Assembly (NCBI RefSeq): GCF_003207895.1
Contig: NZ_NKUB01000002.1
Coordinates: 124,001-188,000, forward strand
DNA length: 64,000 bases
DNA from: Komagataeibacter swingsii
GTDB lineage: Bacteria > Pseudomonadota > Alphaproteobacteria > Acetobacterales > Acetobacteraceae
Reading direction: 5' to 3'
Under the pieces are notes generated by a model. It saw nothing but the letters and a program-made list of their open reading frames with translations, had not been told where the DNA came from and ran no database searches. Shown here one piece after another: positions 53,180-62,185 of the stretch (the first letter of the stretch is position 1; every line of letters starts with the position of its first letter). Made by a program: the position numbers and the translations under genes.

Positions 53180-55249
53180 TCATTCCACCCCCGCCGCCAT
53201 GGCGGTGAGGCAGGCCGCAGCCGTGCGGCTGATCCCGTCAAGGCAGGCCAGCACCTCCAGCAGCCTGCCATTGCCGGGATCAGCCTTTTCCATACGGGCC
53301 AGCCGCCTGCGCGTGGCCCGGACCATGGCGATGCCACGCGGGCTGACGGGGCGATAGCGCACCAGCACGCGCAACAGTTCGGTAATGACATCCGACACCG
53401 TATCGCGCCGCTGCCGCTTGAGCTGGCGCAGCAGCAGGATATTCAGCCCGACGGAAGAAAACATGAGCATGAGCCGGATACCGGCGGCGGCCGTGCGATC
53501 CCCTTCTTGCGTTGCATGGCGCACCATGCGCCCGATCCGATCCACGCTGGTGCCAATCCACCACTGGGGCGATGGCGGCAGGGGCACAAGGCACAGCCGC
53601 CGCAGTTCACCGCGTATATGCATGCCAAAGCGCAGCCGTTCATCGCGCGCGCGGAATGGCAGCACCAGCCGGAACACCAGCACGCTCAGCCCCACCGCCA
53701 GCACCGTATGGAAGGCGCCGTTGAGGAACGTGATTTCATCCACCCGGCTCTGGTTGCCGGGCATGAGCAGGTTGGGCATGAGCAGCCCGTAGGCCGCAGC
53801 CGCCCCCGCCGTGCCCCGGTTGCATTTGGCAAGCCCGCCCACGAACAGGAACATACCCAGCACGAAGGCAAATTCCTCATAATCCGTAAGATAGGGCAGA
53901 AGCCACAGGTCAAGTGTGCCTGCGGCAATGGCCGACCACACCGCCCCCGACAGGAACCGCGTCGTGCCCACGACCGGGTTTTCGCGCGTGGCGAACAGCC
54001 CGCAGACCAGCGTGGTAATGGCAATGAACCCCATGCCACCGGGCCATGCGGTGCATTCGTAGACGAAAGCCGCCAGCATGATGGCCACGGCCCCGCGCAA
54101 CCCGTTATGGAATGCCAGCCGGATATCGCGGTGGCCGCCCAGATGGAAGCGGAAGTGGTCATGCGGTGGCGGGCTGAAAATGGCATGGCAGTGATCCAGC
54201 GCCGTTTCCAGGTCATCCATCGTGGCCGCCAGCACGCCATGGGTAATGCGGGCCGTTTCCTGCACGCCATGCGCCGCGCGCCGTTCAAACAGGGTGCGCA
54301 GGTGCGCCACCTGCGCCTGCACGTCGTCCAGCGCACCGGACTTCAACCGGCAGGTCGCCAGCCGGTCACACAGGTGCAGCAGTTGTCCCCGCGTATCCGC
54401 CAGCACCCCGTCATCGGCCAGCATCGCGCGTTCCGCCCCGCCGGACAGGCCGACAAGGCGGGTGACAAGGATCGAGACCGCCGCCAGCACGGCGCGGGCA
54501 TGATCGCCCGCATGCACCTGTCGCCCCATTTCGATGGCCGGGAATTCCAGCCCCTGATGGACCGATACCACCATGTCCGAAAACTCACCGGCATGGACCA
54601 GCGTGTCACGGTCATGCAGCACGATTTCGCGCAGCAGCGCGCCAAGGCGATGCAGCACGTCTTCCACCTGCGCCACCATGGTCGCCTGCGCGCGCGTGGA
54701 CAGGCTGACGGTGAACAGCATGGCCATCCCCGCCTCGCACACCACGCCAAGGATGATGTAGGTGGCGCGCGAGATGCCTATGAAAAACACGTTATCCGGC
54801 GCGGATGCCGCCGCAACCGCAATGATCGAACAGGTATAGCCCGACAGCACGAAGGCATAGGAACGGAAGTTCAGGCAGAACGTGGCAAGGAAACTGCACA
54901 GCCCGATCCATGCCGCCACGGCGGGAAAGAACAGCCACGACTGCTGCGGAAAGGCGGCAATGAACACCACCGCCGCGACAGCGCCAACCAGCGTGCCCAC
55001 GATACGCCACCGCGCCTTGGACATGCTTTCGCCCCGGCGCACCTGCGCCACCGACCATACGGTGGCGACCGCCCATTGCGGGCTGTCCAGTTCCATCCAC
55101 AGCGCAATGGCCAGCGCCACGACCGAGGCAACGGTATTGCGCAGCGCGAACGCCACCGCCTGTGGCGTGGGACAGAACAGCCAGCGCAGCATGTCCACAC
55201 CCACAGGCCAGCGCACGGCCGGCCCGGGCATGAAGCGGGAAATATTCAT
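53180..55249 (-). CDS. FUSC-family aromatic-acid exporter-like membrane protein
   Basis: 689 residues. An N-terminal cluster of membrane segments begins AFALRNTVASVVALAIALWMELDSPQWAVATVWSVAQVRRGESMSKARWRIVGT, read in parts, the standard FUSC opening (YccS/AaeB family). A soluble helical middle follows, then a second cluster near 370-520 (AMLAAFVYECTAWPGGMGFI and on), and a cytoplasmic tail. FUSC proteins such as AaeB export aromatic acids. It is convergent with the EmrAB-type pump operon, so the two may share substrates, but they are not co-transcribed. Confidence 0.88.
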   Translation of the reverse strand: MNISRFMPGPAVRWPVGVDMLRWLFCPTPQAVAFALRNTVASVVALAIALWMELDSPQWAVATVWSVAQVRRGESMSKARWRIVGTLVGAVAAVVFIAAFPQQSWLFFPAVAAWIGLCSFLATFCLNFRSYAFVLSGYTCSIIAVAAASAPDNVFFIGISRATYIILGVVCEAGMAMLFTVSLSTRAQATMVAQVEDVLHRLGALLREIVLHDRDTLVHAGEFSDMVVSVHQGLEFPAIEMGRQVHAGDHARAVLAAVSILVTRLVGLSGGAERAMLADDGVLADTRGQLLHLCDRLATCRLKSGALDDVQAQVAHLRTLFERRAAHGVQETARITHGVLAATMDDLETALDHCHAIFSPPPHDHFRFHLGGHRDIRLAFHNGLRGAVAIMLAAFVYECTAWPGGMGFIAITTLVCGLFATRENPVVGTTRFLSGAVWSAIAAGTLDLWLLPYLTDYEEFAFVLGMFLFVGGLAKCNRGTAGAAAAYGLLMPNLLMPGNQSRVDEITFLNGAFHTVLAVGLSVLVFRLVLPFRARDERLRFGMHIRGELRRLCLVPLPPSPQWWIGTSVDRIGRMVRHATQEGDRTAAAGIRLMLMFSSVGLNILLLRQLKRQRRDTVSDVITELLRVLVRYRPVSPRGIAMVRATRRRLARMEKADPGNGRLLEVLACLDGISRTAAACLTAMAAGVE

Positions 55250-55334
55250 CTGATCCTGCCCGTCATGGCATGGCGGACACGTCCTGCTTCCCCTTACGGG
55301 AGCTGTTTGCCCATGAAAATCGTCTCAGGCAGCC

Positions 55335-57056
55335 CTAGCGGCCGGGGGCTGCCTTCTCGTACGGGCGGTACCGCGCGGTCCATACCGCGGCCTTCAGCGC
55401 GACCTCGACCGCCTCGGGCGATGCCTGCGGGGCGACACCTTCCGCCTGTCCCTGGCGGATTACGGCCCGCGCCACCGCCATGGCCACGGTGCGCAGTTCG
55501 GACACAGGGGGCAGCAGGGGCGCGGTTGCGCGGTCATCCGTCCCGCCCGCGGGCGAAAGCCCGGCCAGCGCATGGGCGGCGGCAAGGAACATGCCATCGG
55601 TCATGCGCGTGATGCCACCCGCCACAACCGCAAGGCCCACGCCGGGGAAGACATAGGAATTGTTGATCTGGTCCACCGGGCGCACGCACCCGTCACAGGT
55701 CACGGGCGCGAACGGGCCACCCGTGCCGATGATCGCGCGCCCGCCCGTCCATTCCAGCAGGTCCGCAGGTGTTGCCTCGATATTGGCTGTAGGGTTGGAC
55801 AGGGCGAAAATGACCGGGCGGACGGACTGCCGCGCCATGGGAGCCACGATATCACGGGTAAAGGCGCCGCCCTGCCCCGATGTGCCGACCAGCATGGTGG
55901 GGCGCACATTGTCCATCACCTCGGCCAGCGTGACATGGGCGGCATTGGCCACGTTCCACGTCGCCGCGATATCGGCGGGCTGCGCGAAAGGGCGCTGGCC
56001 TTCGGTCACGCCATCCATGCCCGCGCGCACAAGGCCGTTGATATCGACCATGAAGAAACGGCGATTGGCCTCAGCGGGCGTCATGCCTTCCGCCACCATC
56101 ATCTGCGCCAGCAGGTCGGCAATGCCGCAACCCGCGCCACCCGCGCCAAAAATGACGATCCGCTGCCGCGCCAGCGGGGCCGCACCGGCACGGATCGCGG
56201 CCAGCAGCGCGCCCGCCGTCACCCCGGCCGTGCCCTGTATATCATCGTTATACGTGCACATCCCGTCGCGATAACGACGCAGGATACGCAGCGCATCAGC
56301 ACCCGACAGGTCTTCCCAATGCAGGGCGATATTGGGCCAGCGCGCGTTAACGGCGTCCACGAATTCCGCAATGAAAGCGTCATAATCCGCCCCGCGCACG
56401 CGTTCGTGCCGCCAGCCGATATATTCCGGGTCCGCCAGCAGCGCCGCATTGTCGGTGCCGACATCCAGCAGGACGGGCAGCGCGCGGGCGGGGTCCAGCC
56501 CACCGCAGGCGGTATAGAGCGACAGCTTGCCAATGGGGATGCCCATGCCGTTGGCCCCCTGGTCGCCAATGCCAAGGATGCTGCCGCCGTCACTGGCCAC
56601 GATCACGCGCACCCCGTCCCATTGCGGGTCGGACAGGATTTCGGCAATGCGGCCCCGGTCCGTGTAATTCAGGAACAGGCCACGCGGGCGGGTCCAGATA
56701 TGGCTGAACTCCCGGCAGGCCCGACCGATCGCGGGCGTGTAAATGATGGGCAGCCATGCTTCCAGCGCCTGATCGATAATGGCGTAGAAAAGCGTTTCAT
56801 TCCTGTCCTGGATTTCGCGCAGCGCAATATGTCGCGAAAAGTTGTCCGGCAGCGCCGCCAGCCGCGCGCGGGCAAGGTCGGCCTGTTCTTCCAGTGTCGC
56901 AATGCGCGTGGGCAGGAGGCCATGCAGTCCGAACAGGTCACGTTCACGGCGGTCGAATGCATTTCCCTTGTTCAGCACTGGACAGTCCAGAAGTTCCCTG
57001 CCGGACAGCGCGGTTTTGAGGGAAGTATGGCAGTTGGACTGGACTGTATCCGACAT
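55335..57056 (-). CDS. maeA: NAD-type malic enzyme
   Basis: 573 residues, the large (about 565-residue) malic enzyme class. Blocks: GLLPTRIATLEEQ, YAIIDQALEAWLPIIYTPAIGRACREFS (with the catalytic tyrosine), VIVASDGGSILGIGDQGANGMGIPIGK, TYNDDIQGTAGVTAGAL and the cofactor motif VIFGAGGAGCGIADLL. It decarboxylates malate to pyruvate with NAD. Start ATG 57056 was chosen by family length; the frame runs to 57173. Divergent from a LysR gene. Malate-to-pyruvate flow supports growth on organic acids such as acetate. Confidence 0.93.
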   Translation of the reverse strand: MSDTVQSNCHTSLKTALSGRELLDCPVLNKGNAFDRRERDLFGLHGLLPTRIATLEEQADLARARLAALPDNFSRHIALREIQDRNETLFYAIIDQALEAWLPIIYTPAIGRACREFSHIWTRPRGLFLNYTDRGRIAEILSDPQWDGVRVIVASDGGSILGIGDQGANGMGIPIGKLSLYTACGGLDPARALPVLLDVGTDNAALLADPEYIGWRHERVRGADYDAFIAEFVDAVNARWPNIALHWEDLSGADALRILRRYRDGMCTYNDDIQGTAGVTAGALLAAIRAGAAPLARQRIVIFGAGGAGCGIADLLAQMMVAEGMTPAEANRRFFMVDINGLVRAGMDGVTEGQRPFAQPADIAATWNVANAAHVTLAEVMDNVRPTMLVGTSGQGGAFTRDIVAPMARQSVRPVIFALSNPTANIEATPADLLEWTGGRAIIGTGGPFAPVTCDGCVRPVDQINNSYVFPGVGLAVVAGGITRMTDGMFLAAAHALAGLSPAGGTDDRATAPLLPPVSELRTVAMAVARAVIRQGQAEGVAPQASPEAVEVALKAAVWTARYRPYEKAAPGR

Positions 57057-57173
57057 AAGAACCCGATATTGCGATAACAGTGGAAGGATGCGCAGGATAC
57101 GGATCTGCACATCTTCGTGTAGGCCATGCGACTGCACGCCAACCGTACGCCAGACGCAATCATGGGATGACAC

Positions 57174-58079
57174 ATGCCGGATGAAATCAGTGACCTGAAG
57201 TTTTTCTGCATCCTGACCGCATCGGGCAGCATTGCCGGCTGTGCACGCGCCATGGGCATGTCGCCCGCCGCCATGAGCCGCCGCCTCAGCGCCATGGAAA
57301 CCCGCCTTGGCACGCGTCTGGTCACGCGCACGTCACGCCATTTCGCCCTGACGGCGGAAGGCCAGCGCCTGCATGAACACGCGGTCAGGATCATGCAGGA
57401 GGTGGAGGAAGCCGAGGCCGAACTGACCGCGCGCGCCGGTATCCCGCACGGGCTGCTGCGCGTGGGCGTGCCGTCGGAAATCGGGCGCAAGCTGCTGGCC
57501 GGTGTCGTGGCGGCCTTTGTCGGGCAGTATCCCGATGTCACCGTGCACCTGACGCTGTCGGATGCGGGGCTGGACGTGATTGATGACGGGCTGGACATTG
57601 CCATCCGCCCCGGCATGCCGTCGGATCAGGAGGTCATGACCACCAGCCTGATCAACAGCCGCCGCGTGGTGTGCGCATCCCCCGATTACGTCGCGCGCAG
57701 GGGGTTGCCCGCCACGCCGCATGACCTGCTGAAGCATGACTGCATCTGCCTGATCCGCCGCCACCGCATATTCAATGAATGGGCCTATCTGGACGGTAAG
57801 GCGCGCAAGGAAATCCATGTCACCCCCCGCCTTGCCACATCCAGCAGCGAGGTCGTGCATGACTGGGCGGTAAACGGGCGGGGCATTGCGCTGAAGGTGC
57901 TGTGGGATATTGCCGATGACCTGAAATGCGGTCGGCTGATCGAATGTCTCAGCACCTATGCGTGGGAGGATGTGACGCTGTATGCTGTCTATCCCTCCCG
58001 CGCGCACCTGCCCTCGCGCACACGGTTTTTCCTTGATTTTGTAAGGCGTGAACTGCGCCAGAACTATTTCGGGGCTTAA
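57174..58079 (+). CDS. LysR-family transcriptional regulator
   Basis: 301 residues. HTH: LKFFCILTASGSIAGCARAMGMSPAAMSRRLSAMETRLGTRLVTRTSRHFALTAEGQRL in parts. The effector domain has GLLRVGVPSEIGRKLLAGVVAAFVGQYPDVTVHL, typical of the large LysR subgroup near DmlR/CrgA. E. coli DmlR controls D-malate use, so the divergent malic enzyme gene suggests regulation by malate or a related acid. This link is inferred. Confidence 0.88.
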   Translation: MPDEISDLKFFCILTASGSIAGCARAMGMSPAAMSRRLSAMETRLGTRLVTRTSRHFALTAEGQRLHEHAVRIMQEVEEAEAELTARAGIPHGLLRVGVPSEIGRKLLAGVVAAFVGQYPDVTVHLTLSDAGLDVIDDGLDIAIRPGMPSDQEVMTTSLINSRRVVCASPDYVARRGLPATPHDLLKHDCICLIRRHRIFNEWAYLDGKARKEIHVTPRLATSSSEVVHDWAVNGRGIALKVLWDIADDLKCGRLIECLSTYAWEDVTLYAVYPSRAHLPSRTRFFLDFVRRELRQNYFGA

Positions 58080-58125
58080 CGGCCGTGTGAAAAAACGGCC
58101 CAGGAAATATCCTGTAATCATATGA

Positions 58126-58204
58126 ACGTTTTTGGTGAAGCTTTTTTCAAAAAGCTTCAAGGAACGCCGCCTTTTTAAAAAGGGGGCGCCCAAAAACTTT
58201 TATT
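58126..58204 (-). repeat. Dispersed two-hairpin 3'-end element, copy G
   Basis: Left arm AACGTTTTTGGTGAAGC; hairpin GAAGCTTTTTTCAAAAAGCTTC (58138-58159); hairpin GCCGCCTTTTTAAAAAGGGGGC (58167-58188), with one mismatch; right arm GCCCAAAAACTTTTA. It lies 39 bases past the original oxygenase pseudogene stop and in its sense. The shifted frame of the pseudogene now reads into the element edge. Confidence 0.85.
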
Positions 58205-58242
58205 TTTTATCAATGAGTTGTTTCAGACAACCTTTAGGATAT

Positions 58243-58694
58243 TCATATCCGCCCACCGTAATTCGCCCGGATGCGTTCATCCAGGTAATCCCGGGCGGTA
58301 ATGGGCGCGTATTTCTTCCGTGGCCCCTGAATGACCGCATCACGATTGGCCTGACAGAAAAACGGCAGGGACAGACCTGCAGGCCACCCTGCCCCGGTCG
58401 CTGGTGCAGCAGGGTCAGGCAGTCAAAATCGGAATGAGCGCCCGCGCGCCAGAATTCGAAATCCGCGTCACGGGCATTTTCCATGCTCATGTAATGGATC
58501 AGGCGCAGGGTACTCTGGTACTGCATGGATGCAGGGTCGTGATTCCGGGTGAAAAAATCCGCGTCAAACCCCATACGGATCGCGAAACACGACAGGATTT
58601 TCATCCCCAGTTCCCAGTTCTGGTGTTCGAAACGCCGCATCCGGGCCTGAAATCCGGGCAATGTGCTTTCGGCAGGCCATATGCCCTTCCCCAT
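58243..58694 (-). pseudogene. Decayed 2-oxoglutarate/Fe(II) oxygenase (isopenicillin N synthase-like)
   Basis: The frame from 58694 carries family sequence: PGFQARMRRFEHQNWELGMK, YQSTLRLIHYMSMENARD and the iron-binding H-x-D in GAHSDFDCLTLLHQRPGQGGLQV. It then breaks off: the region with the second histidine and RxS is missing. A typical C-terminus, KYAPITARDYLDERIRANYGG, appears in a different frame and ends at TGA 58243-58245. The N-terminal half is also absent, cut near the kinase gene. So the gene has an N-terminal truncation, an internal deletion and a frameshift, and cannot make an active enzyme. Confidence 0.85.
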
Positions 58695-58733
58695 CTGCGG
58701 CAGGGTGATCTGGGCAGGCCGCGTGGGCGGGCA

Positions 58734-59924
58734 TTATCCCTGCGGCAGCCAGACGCTACAGCATGTGCCCAGCCCCGGCGTGCTGGTTATGTCCAGGCGG
58801 CCACCGTGACGGTCCACGATGTGCCGGACAATGGCAAGCCCCAGCCCCGTGCCCTGGTCCCCCCCGTTACGCCCGGCCGGTGGGGACACACGGTAGAACC
58901 GCTCGGTCAGGCGCGGCAGGTGCTGGGCGGCGATGCCCGGCCCGTTATCACGCACCGAAATCACCAGCCCGCCGGTTTCCAGCCGTTGCGCCGTCACATC
59001 AATCCGCGCCACCGCCGGTGGCGCGGGGCGGCCATAACGCAGCGCGTTTTCGCACAGGTTGACCAGCACCTGCAAAATCTGGTCCGCATCCCCCCGCACG
59101 GCGCCGGCAGGCGGGGCGTGGATGATGACGGCGGCGCGGTCTTCCGCCGGTTTGCCCTGCAATTCATCATTCAGGCGCGCGAACAGGTCGGGCAGCACGA
59201 CCTGCCCCTGCGGGCGCTGGTGTTCCAGCATCTGCACGCGCGACAGGTAGAGCAGCCGGTCAATCAGGCGCTGCATGCGGGCGGCCTGCCGGGCCATGAT
59301 GGCAAGGAATTTCTGCCTTGCCACGGCATCGTTCGCGGCAGGCCCCTGCAATGTCTCGATAAAGCCGACCAAGGCGGCAAGCGGGGTGCGCAGTTCATGG
59401 CTGGCATGGGCGACAAAGTCACTGCGCGCGCGATCCAGCGCATCATGCGCCGTGGCATCCAGCAGCACCGCCACGCAGGCCGGGTGGCCATGCCACGACC
59501 CTGCCTTCACGAACGCCTGCACCACCCGGCGAACGGGCACATCGGCCTCGATCCGGACCTCGCTCACCCCGCCGGGCTGCAGGTCGGCCACGGCGCGCTG
59601 CAGAGCGGGATGGCGGATCAGGGTGCCCAGCCCTTCGGCAAATTCGGCCTGCGCGCGGGTCGCGGCATGCAGAAGCCGCCCCCCGCGCGACAGCACGACA
59701 AGTGCAACGGGCAGTTCATCAACCATAATCGTGTCAGCATCCCCGGTCGCGACCGGGTCCGCCAGCGCGCGGGCGGGGTAATAGGGCAACCGGCGCAGCC
59801 CACCCGTGGAGGACGCAGCCAGATGCACGCCATACCCCCCCACGACCGCACCGATCACCAGCCCCACGACCATCAGAACAAGCGCTGTCACCCCATTCTC
59901 CCATTCCCGGCCTGCGCAGGGCAC
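58734..59924 (-). CDS. PhoR-like sensor histidine kinase (orphan)
   Basis: 396 residues. One N-terminal membrane segment (ALVLMVVGLVIGAVVGGYGV), then a PAS-like part, HisKA with SHELRTPLAALVGFIETLQ (phosphorylated H176), and HATPase_c with NLCENALRYG (N box), DNGPGIAAQHLPRLTERFYRV (G1/F) and GTGLGLAIVRHIVDRHGG (G2). Layout and wording resemble PhoR. No response-regulator gene adjoins it; the next + strand gene is a porin. It might act with PstBCA-PhoU in phosphate sensing, but many kinases share this layout. Confidence 0.85.
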   Translation of the reverse strand: MPCAGREWENGVTALVLMVVGLVIGAVVGGYGVHLAASSTGGLRRLPYYPARALADPVATGDADTIMVDELPVALVVLSRGGRLLHAATRAQAEFAEGLGTLIRHPALQRAVADLQPGGVSEVRIEADVPVRRVVQAFVKAGSWHGHPACVAVLLDATAHDALDRARSDFVAHASHELRTPLAALVGFIETLQGPAANDAVARQKFLAIMARQAARMQRLIDRLLYLSRVQMLEHQRPQGQVVLPDLFARLNDELQGKPAEDRAAVIIHAPPAGAVRGDADQILQVLVNLCENALRYGRPAPPAVARIDVTAQRLETGGLVISVRDNGPGIAAQHLPRLTERFYRVSPPAGRNGGDQGTGLGLAIVRHIVDRHGGRLDITSTPGLGTCCSVWLPQG

Positions 59925-60246
59925 GACATGGGCGATACCATGATGCCGGGATAGCGGAAAGCAGAATGATTTTTGTAATAAAATTACGATTTGTGCGGTG
60001 CAAAATTAATATAATTCCACACCTCTTGACATTTTGATAATTTTAAAATATGGATCGATCATCATAAAAATAAAAACAATGGTTGCAAAAATCATGATCA
60101 ACCCGGTCCTGCGCCCTCCCGCATCTGTCTGCTTTTCCGAATACGTCGCGTACGTGCCCACGCCCTGATACGGCGGCACGCACCCCAGGCCCCCTTGCCG
60201 CGTTTTCACGCCTCGCCATCCGGCCCGGCCACGAGAAAATCGACAG
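59925..60246. other. Intergenic region, kinase / porin
   Basis: About 320 bases between two divergent genes. An AT-rich stretch (59970-60090) should hold promoters. Short frames on the minus strand lack ribosome sites. Nothing else is recognised. Confidence 0.45.
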
Positions 60247-61974
60247 ATGACAAGACACATACACCATGCCCGTGACCAGCATGGCCACCATCCGTTCCCC
60301 CATGCATGCCGGTGGCTGCTGGCGGTGGGCACCATGGCGGTGCCCGCCCATCGCGCCCTTGCCCAGGCCGCGCCGCCTGTCGAACACACCGTTCCCTCCC
60401 TCGTCACGTCCGGCTCGGTTTCCGCCATGCCTTCAACGGGCATGACACCGGAACAGCAGATCAGCCTCAATCTGGATGCCGAACGCCTCGGCCCGACGCC
60501 CGACGCGATCCGCAGGCCCCCCAACACCCCCATTCCGCCCAGTGGCGTGCCGACCTATCCCTCCGCCGGGCTGGCAACCATGAGTGTCGCCCCCGTCAGC
60601 AGCCCCGGTGACAGCAAGGCGTTCCACAAGATCGAACTGGACGCCATCCTGACCCACCATGAAGGGCCGTCCGGCCTGCTGCCCGAATGGATCGACGCGC
60701 AGCATGACACCGACCTGGAGGACCCGTACTACGTCCCTACCGCAGGCAGCGGCCATCTGGTCCCGCAGCTCAACCCGCTGCGCAGGAAGCTGCTGGACCA
60801 TGGCGTCAGCTTCGCCTTCACCTACAAGGGCGAGGCGATGGGCGTGATCAATGGCGGCGTGGAGCGTGGCATGAGCTACGTGCATGAACTGACCGCGCAG
60901 GTAAACTTCGACCTGGAAAAGATGGCCGGGATCACCGGCTGGTCGGTCCACACGCTGGTGATGGAGCGCGCGGGCCATGCCGTAAGCCATGACCGCGTGG
61001 GGGAATATTACGTCAACCTGCAGGAAGTCTACGGCCTGTCGGGCAACGTGGTGGCCCACCTGGTGGATTTCTATGCGGAAAAGAAGCTGCTGGACAACCA
61101 TCTGGACATCACGTTCGGTCGCATGGCGCTGACCCATGTGTTCGCCACGTCGCCGCTGCTGTGTTCGTTCATGGTCACCTGTTCCGCGCCCGTGGCGCTG
61201 AAGCTGGACCCCGGTTTCAGCGTGTACCCGAAGGCGACATGGGGATCGCGCATCCGCATGCGGCCCACGCGTGACACCGCCATCCAGCTTGGCGCGTATT
61301 CGGTCAGCGCCCTGGCCGACAACCCCAGCGGCTGGTCATGGGGCAGCGAGACGGCAACGGGCCTGATGCTGCCGGTCGAGTTCACGTGGCAGCCCTTCCT
61401 GACCCGCAACCGCCTGCCGGGGCATTACGTGCTGGGCTACGCGCATGACACCACGCGCTATCCCGACCAGATCGGCATTGGCCTGCCCCCTGCGCTGCGC
61501 ACGGCGGCGGGGCACCAGCGTTCGGCGCCGATGGACATGTTCTGGTTCGAAGGCGACCAGATGGTCTATCGCCGGGGCGGGCGTAACCAGATGGCGGGCG
61601 GCTACCTGATGGCGGGGTATATCCACAACACCCCGCATGTGACCTCGATTTCGGATGAAGCCTATGGCGGCCTGTCCTTTGCCGGTGTCATCCCGTCGCG
61701 GGTCACGGACCGGCTGGGCATCATGTATTCGTGGTACCACGTCAGCCACCGCAAGGAGGAAGGGCAGATCCTGCGCTATGAAGCCGGTTATTCGCTGGGT
61801 ACCGCCGTGCGCGCGCCCCAGACGGATTCCCATATCATAGAAGCCTATTACGCTATTGACGCGATGCCGGGCATACTGGTCCAGCCTGAATTCGAGTACA
61901 TGATCCGCCCGGGCGAGACTAGGCACATTCCCAATGCCGCCCTGGTCGGGCTGAAAGTCATCGCCAACCTGTAA
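60247..61974 (+). CDS. Carbohydrate porin, OprB family
   Basis: 575 residues. A long N-terminus with signal peptide (WLLAVGTMAVPAHRALA, probably cleaved before QAAPP) is followed by a proline/serine-rich linker, then the OprB barrel: LRRKLLDHGVSFAFTYKGEAMGVINGG, VLGYAHDTTRYPD, GRNQMAGGYLMAGYIHNT and RLGIMYSWYHVSHRKEEGQ. OprB porins pass glucose and other sugars through the outer membrane. Acetic acid bacteria commonly have several. A perfect 17-base tandem repeat spans its stop codon, and a strong terminator follows. Confidence 0.88.
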   Translation: MTRHIHHARDQHGHHPFPHACRWLLAVGTMAVPAHRALAQAAPPVEHTVPSLVTSGSVSAMPSTGMTPEQQISLNLDAERLGPTPDAIRRPPNTPIPPSGVPTYPSAGLATMSVAPVSSPGDSKAFHKIELDAILTHHEGPSGLLPEWIDAQHDTDLEDPYYVPTAGSGHLVPQLNPLRRKLLDHGVSFAFTYKGEAMGVINGGVERGMSYVHELTAQVNFDLEKMAGITGWSVHTLVMERAGHAVSHDRVGEYYVNLQEVYGLSGNVVAHLVDFYAEKKLLDNHLDITFGRMALTHVFATSPLLCSFMVTCSAPVALKLDPGFSVYPKATWGSRIRMRPTRDTAIQLGAYSVSALADNPSGWSWGSETATGLMLPVEFTWQPFLTRNRLPGHYVLGYAHDTTRYPDQIGIGLPPALRTAAGHQRSAPMDMFWFEGDQMVYRRGGRNQMAGGYLMAGYIHNTPHVTSISDEAYGGLSFAGVIPSRVTDRLGIMYSWYHVSHRKEEGQILRYEAGYSLGTAVRAPQTDSHIIEAYYAIDAMPGILVQPEFEYMIRPGETRHIPNAALVGLKVIANL

Positions 61975-61999
61975 CATCCCTGAACCTGTAACATCCCTG
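61966..61999 (+). repeat. 17-bp perfect tandem repeat at a stop codon
   Basis: AACCTGTAACATCCCTG occurs twice in a row (61966-61982 and 61983-61999). The first copy contains the last codons and TAA stop of the OprB gene, so the second copy is a duplicated stop region, probably from replication slippage. Confidence 0.85.
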
Positions 62000-62011
62000 C
62001 CGCGTATTGAT

Positions 62012-62053
62012 GCGAAAAAGCCCCGTATCCCCTGTGGTGCGGGGCTTTTTCGC
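62012..62053 (+). terminator. Strong intrinsic terminator after the OprB gene
   Basis: GCGAAAAAGCCCCG (62012-62025) and CGGGGCTTTTTCGC (62040-62053) form a perfect 14-base stem with a 14-base loop. The A and T runs lie inside the stem, so it can act in both directions. Confidence 0.92.
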
Positions 62054-62068
62054 GTCGGGGCCTTAATT

Positions 62069-62146
62069 GATAATGAGAATTTGTTGCATTTAAGTGACAG
62101 CGCGGCAACGAACTGTTTCGGCGTTATTGCGAATAATTATCATAAT
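62069..62146. promoter_or_regulatory. Fur-box-like sites before the siderophore receptor
   Basis: GATAATGAGAAT (62069-62080) and GAATAATTATCATAAT (62131-62146) resemble parts of the Fur consensus, which is built from GATAAT hexamers. They lie between the terminator and the receptor gene, the second 40 bases before the ATG. Iron control by Fur is inferred from sequence and gene type. Confidence 0.6.
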
Positions 62147-62185
62147 AGATATGCAGCCATTATGCAATTAAGAGGCTGTTGCAAT

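Noticed and set aside
53507-55612. A 701-codon + strand frame opposite the FUSC gene
   Set aside because: It is a shadow of the FUSC gene, with histidine/arginine-rich composition and no domain.
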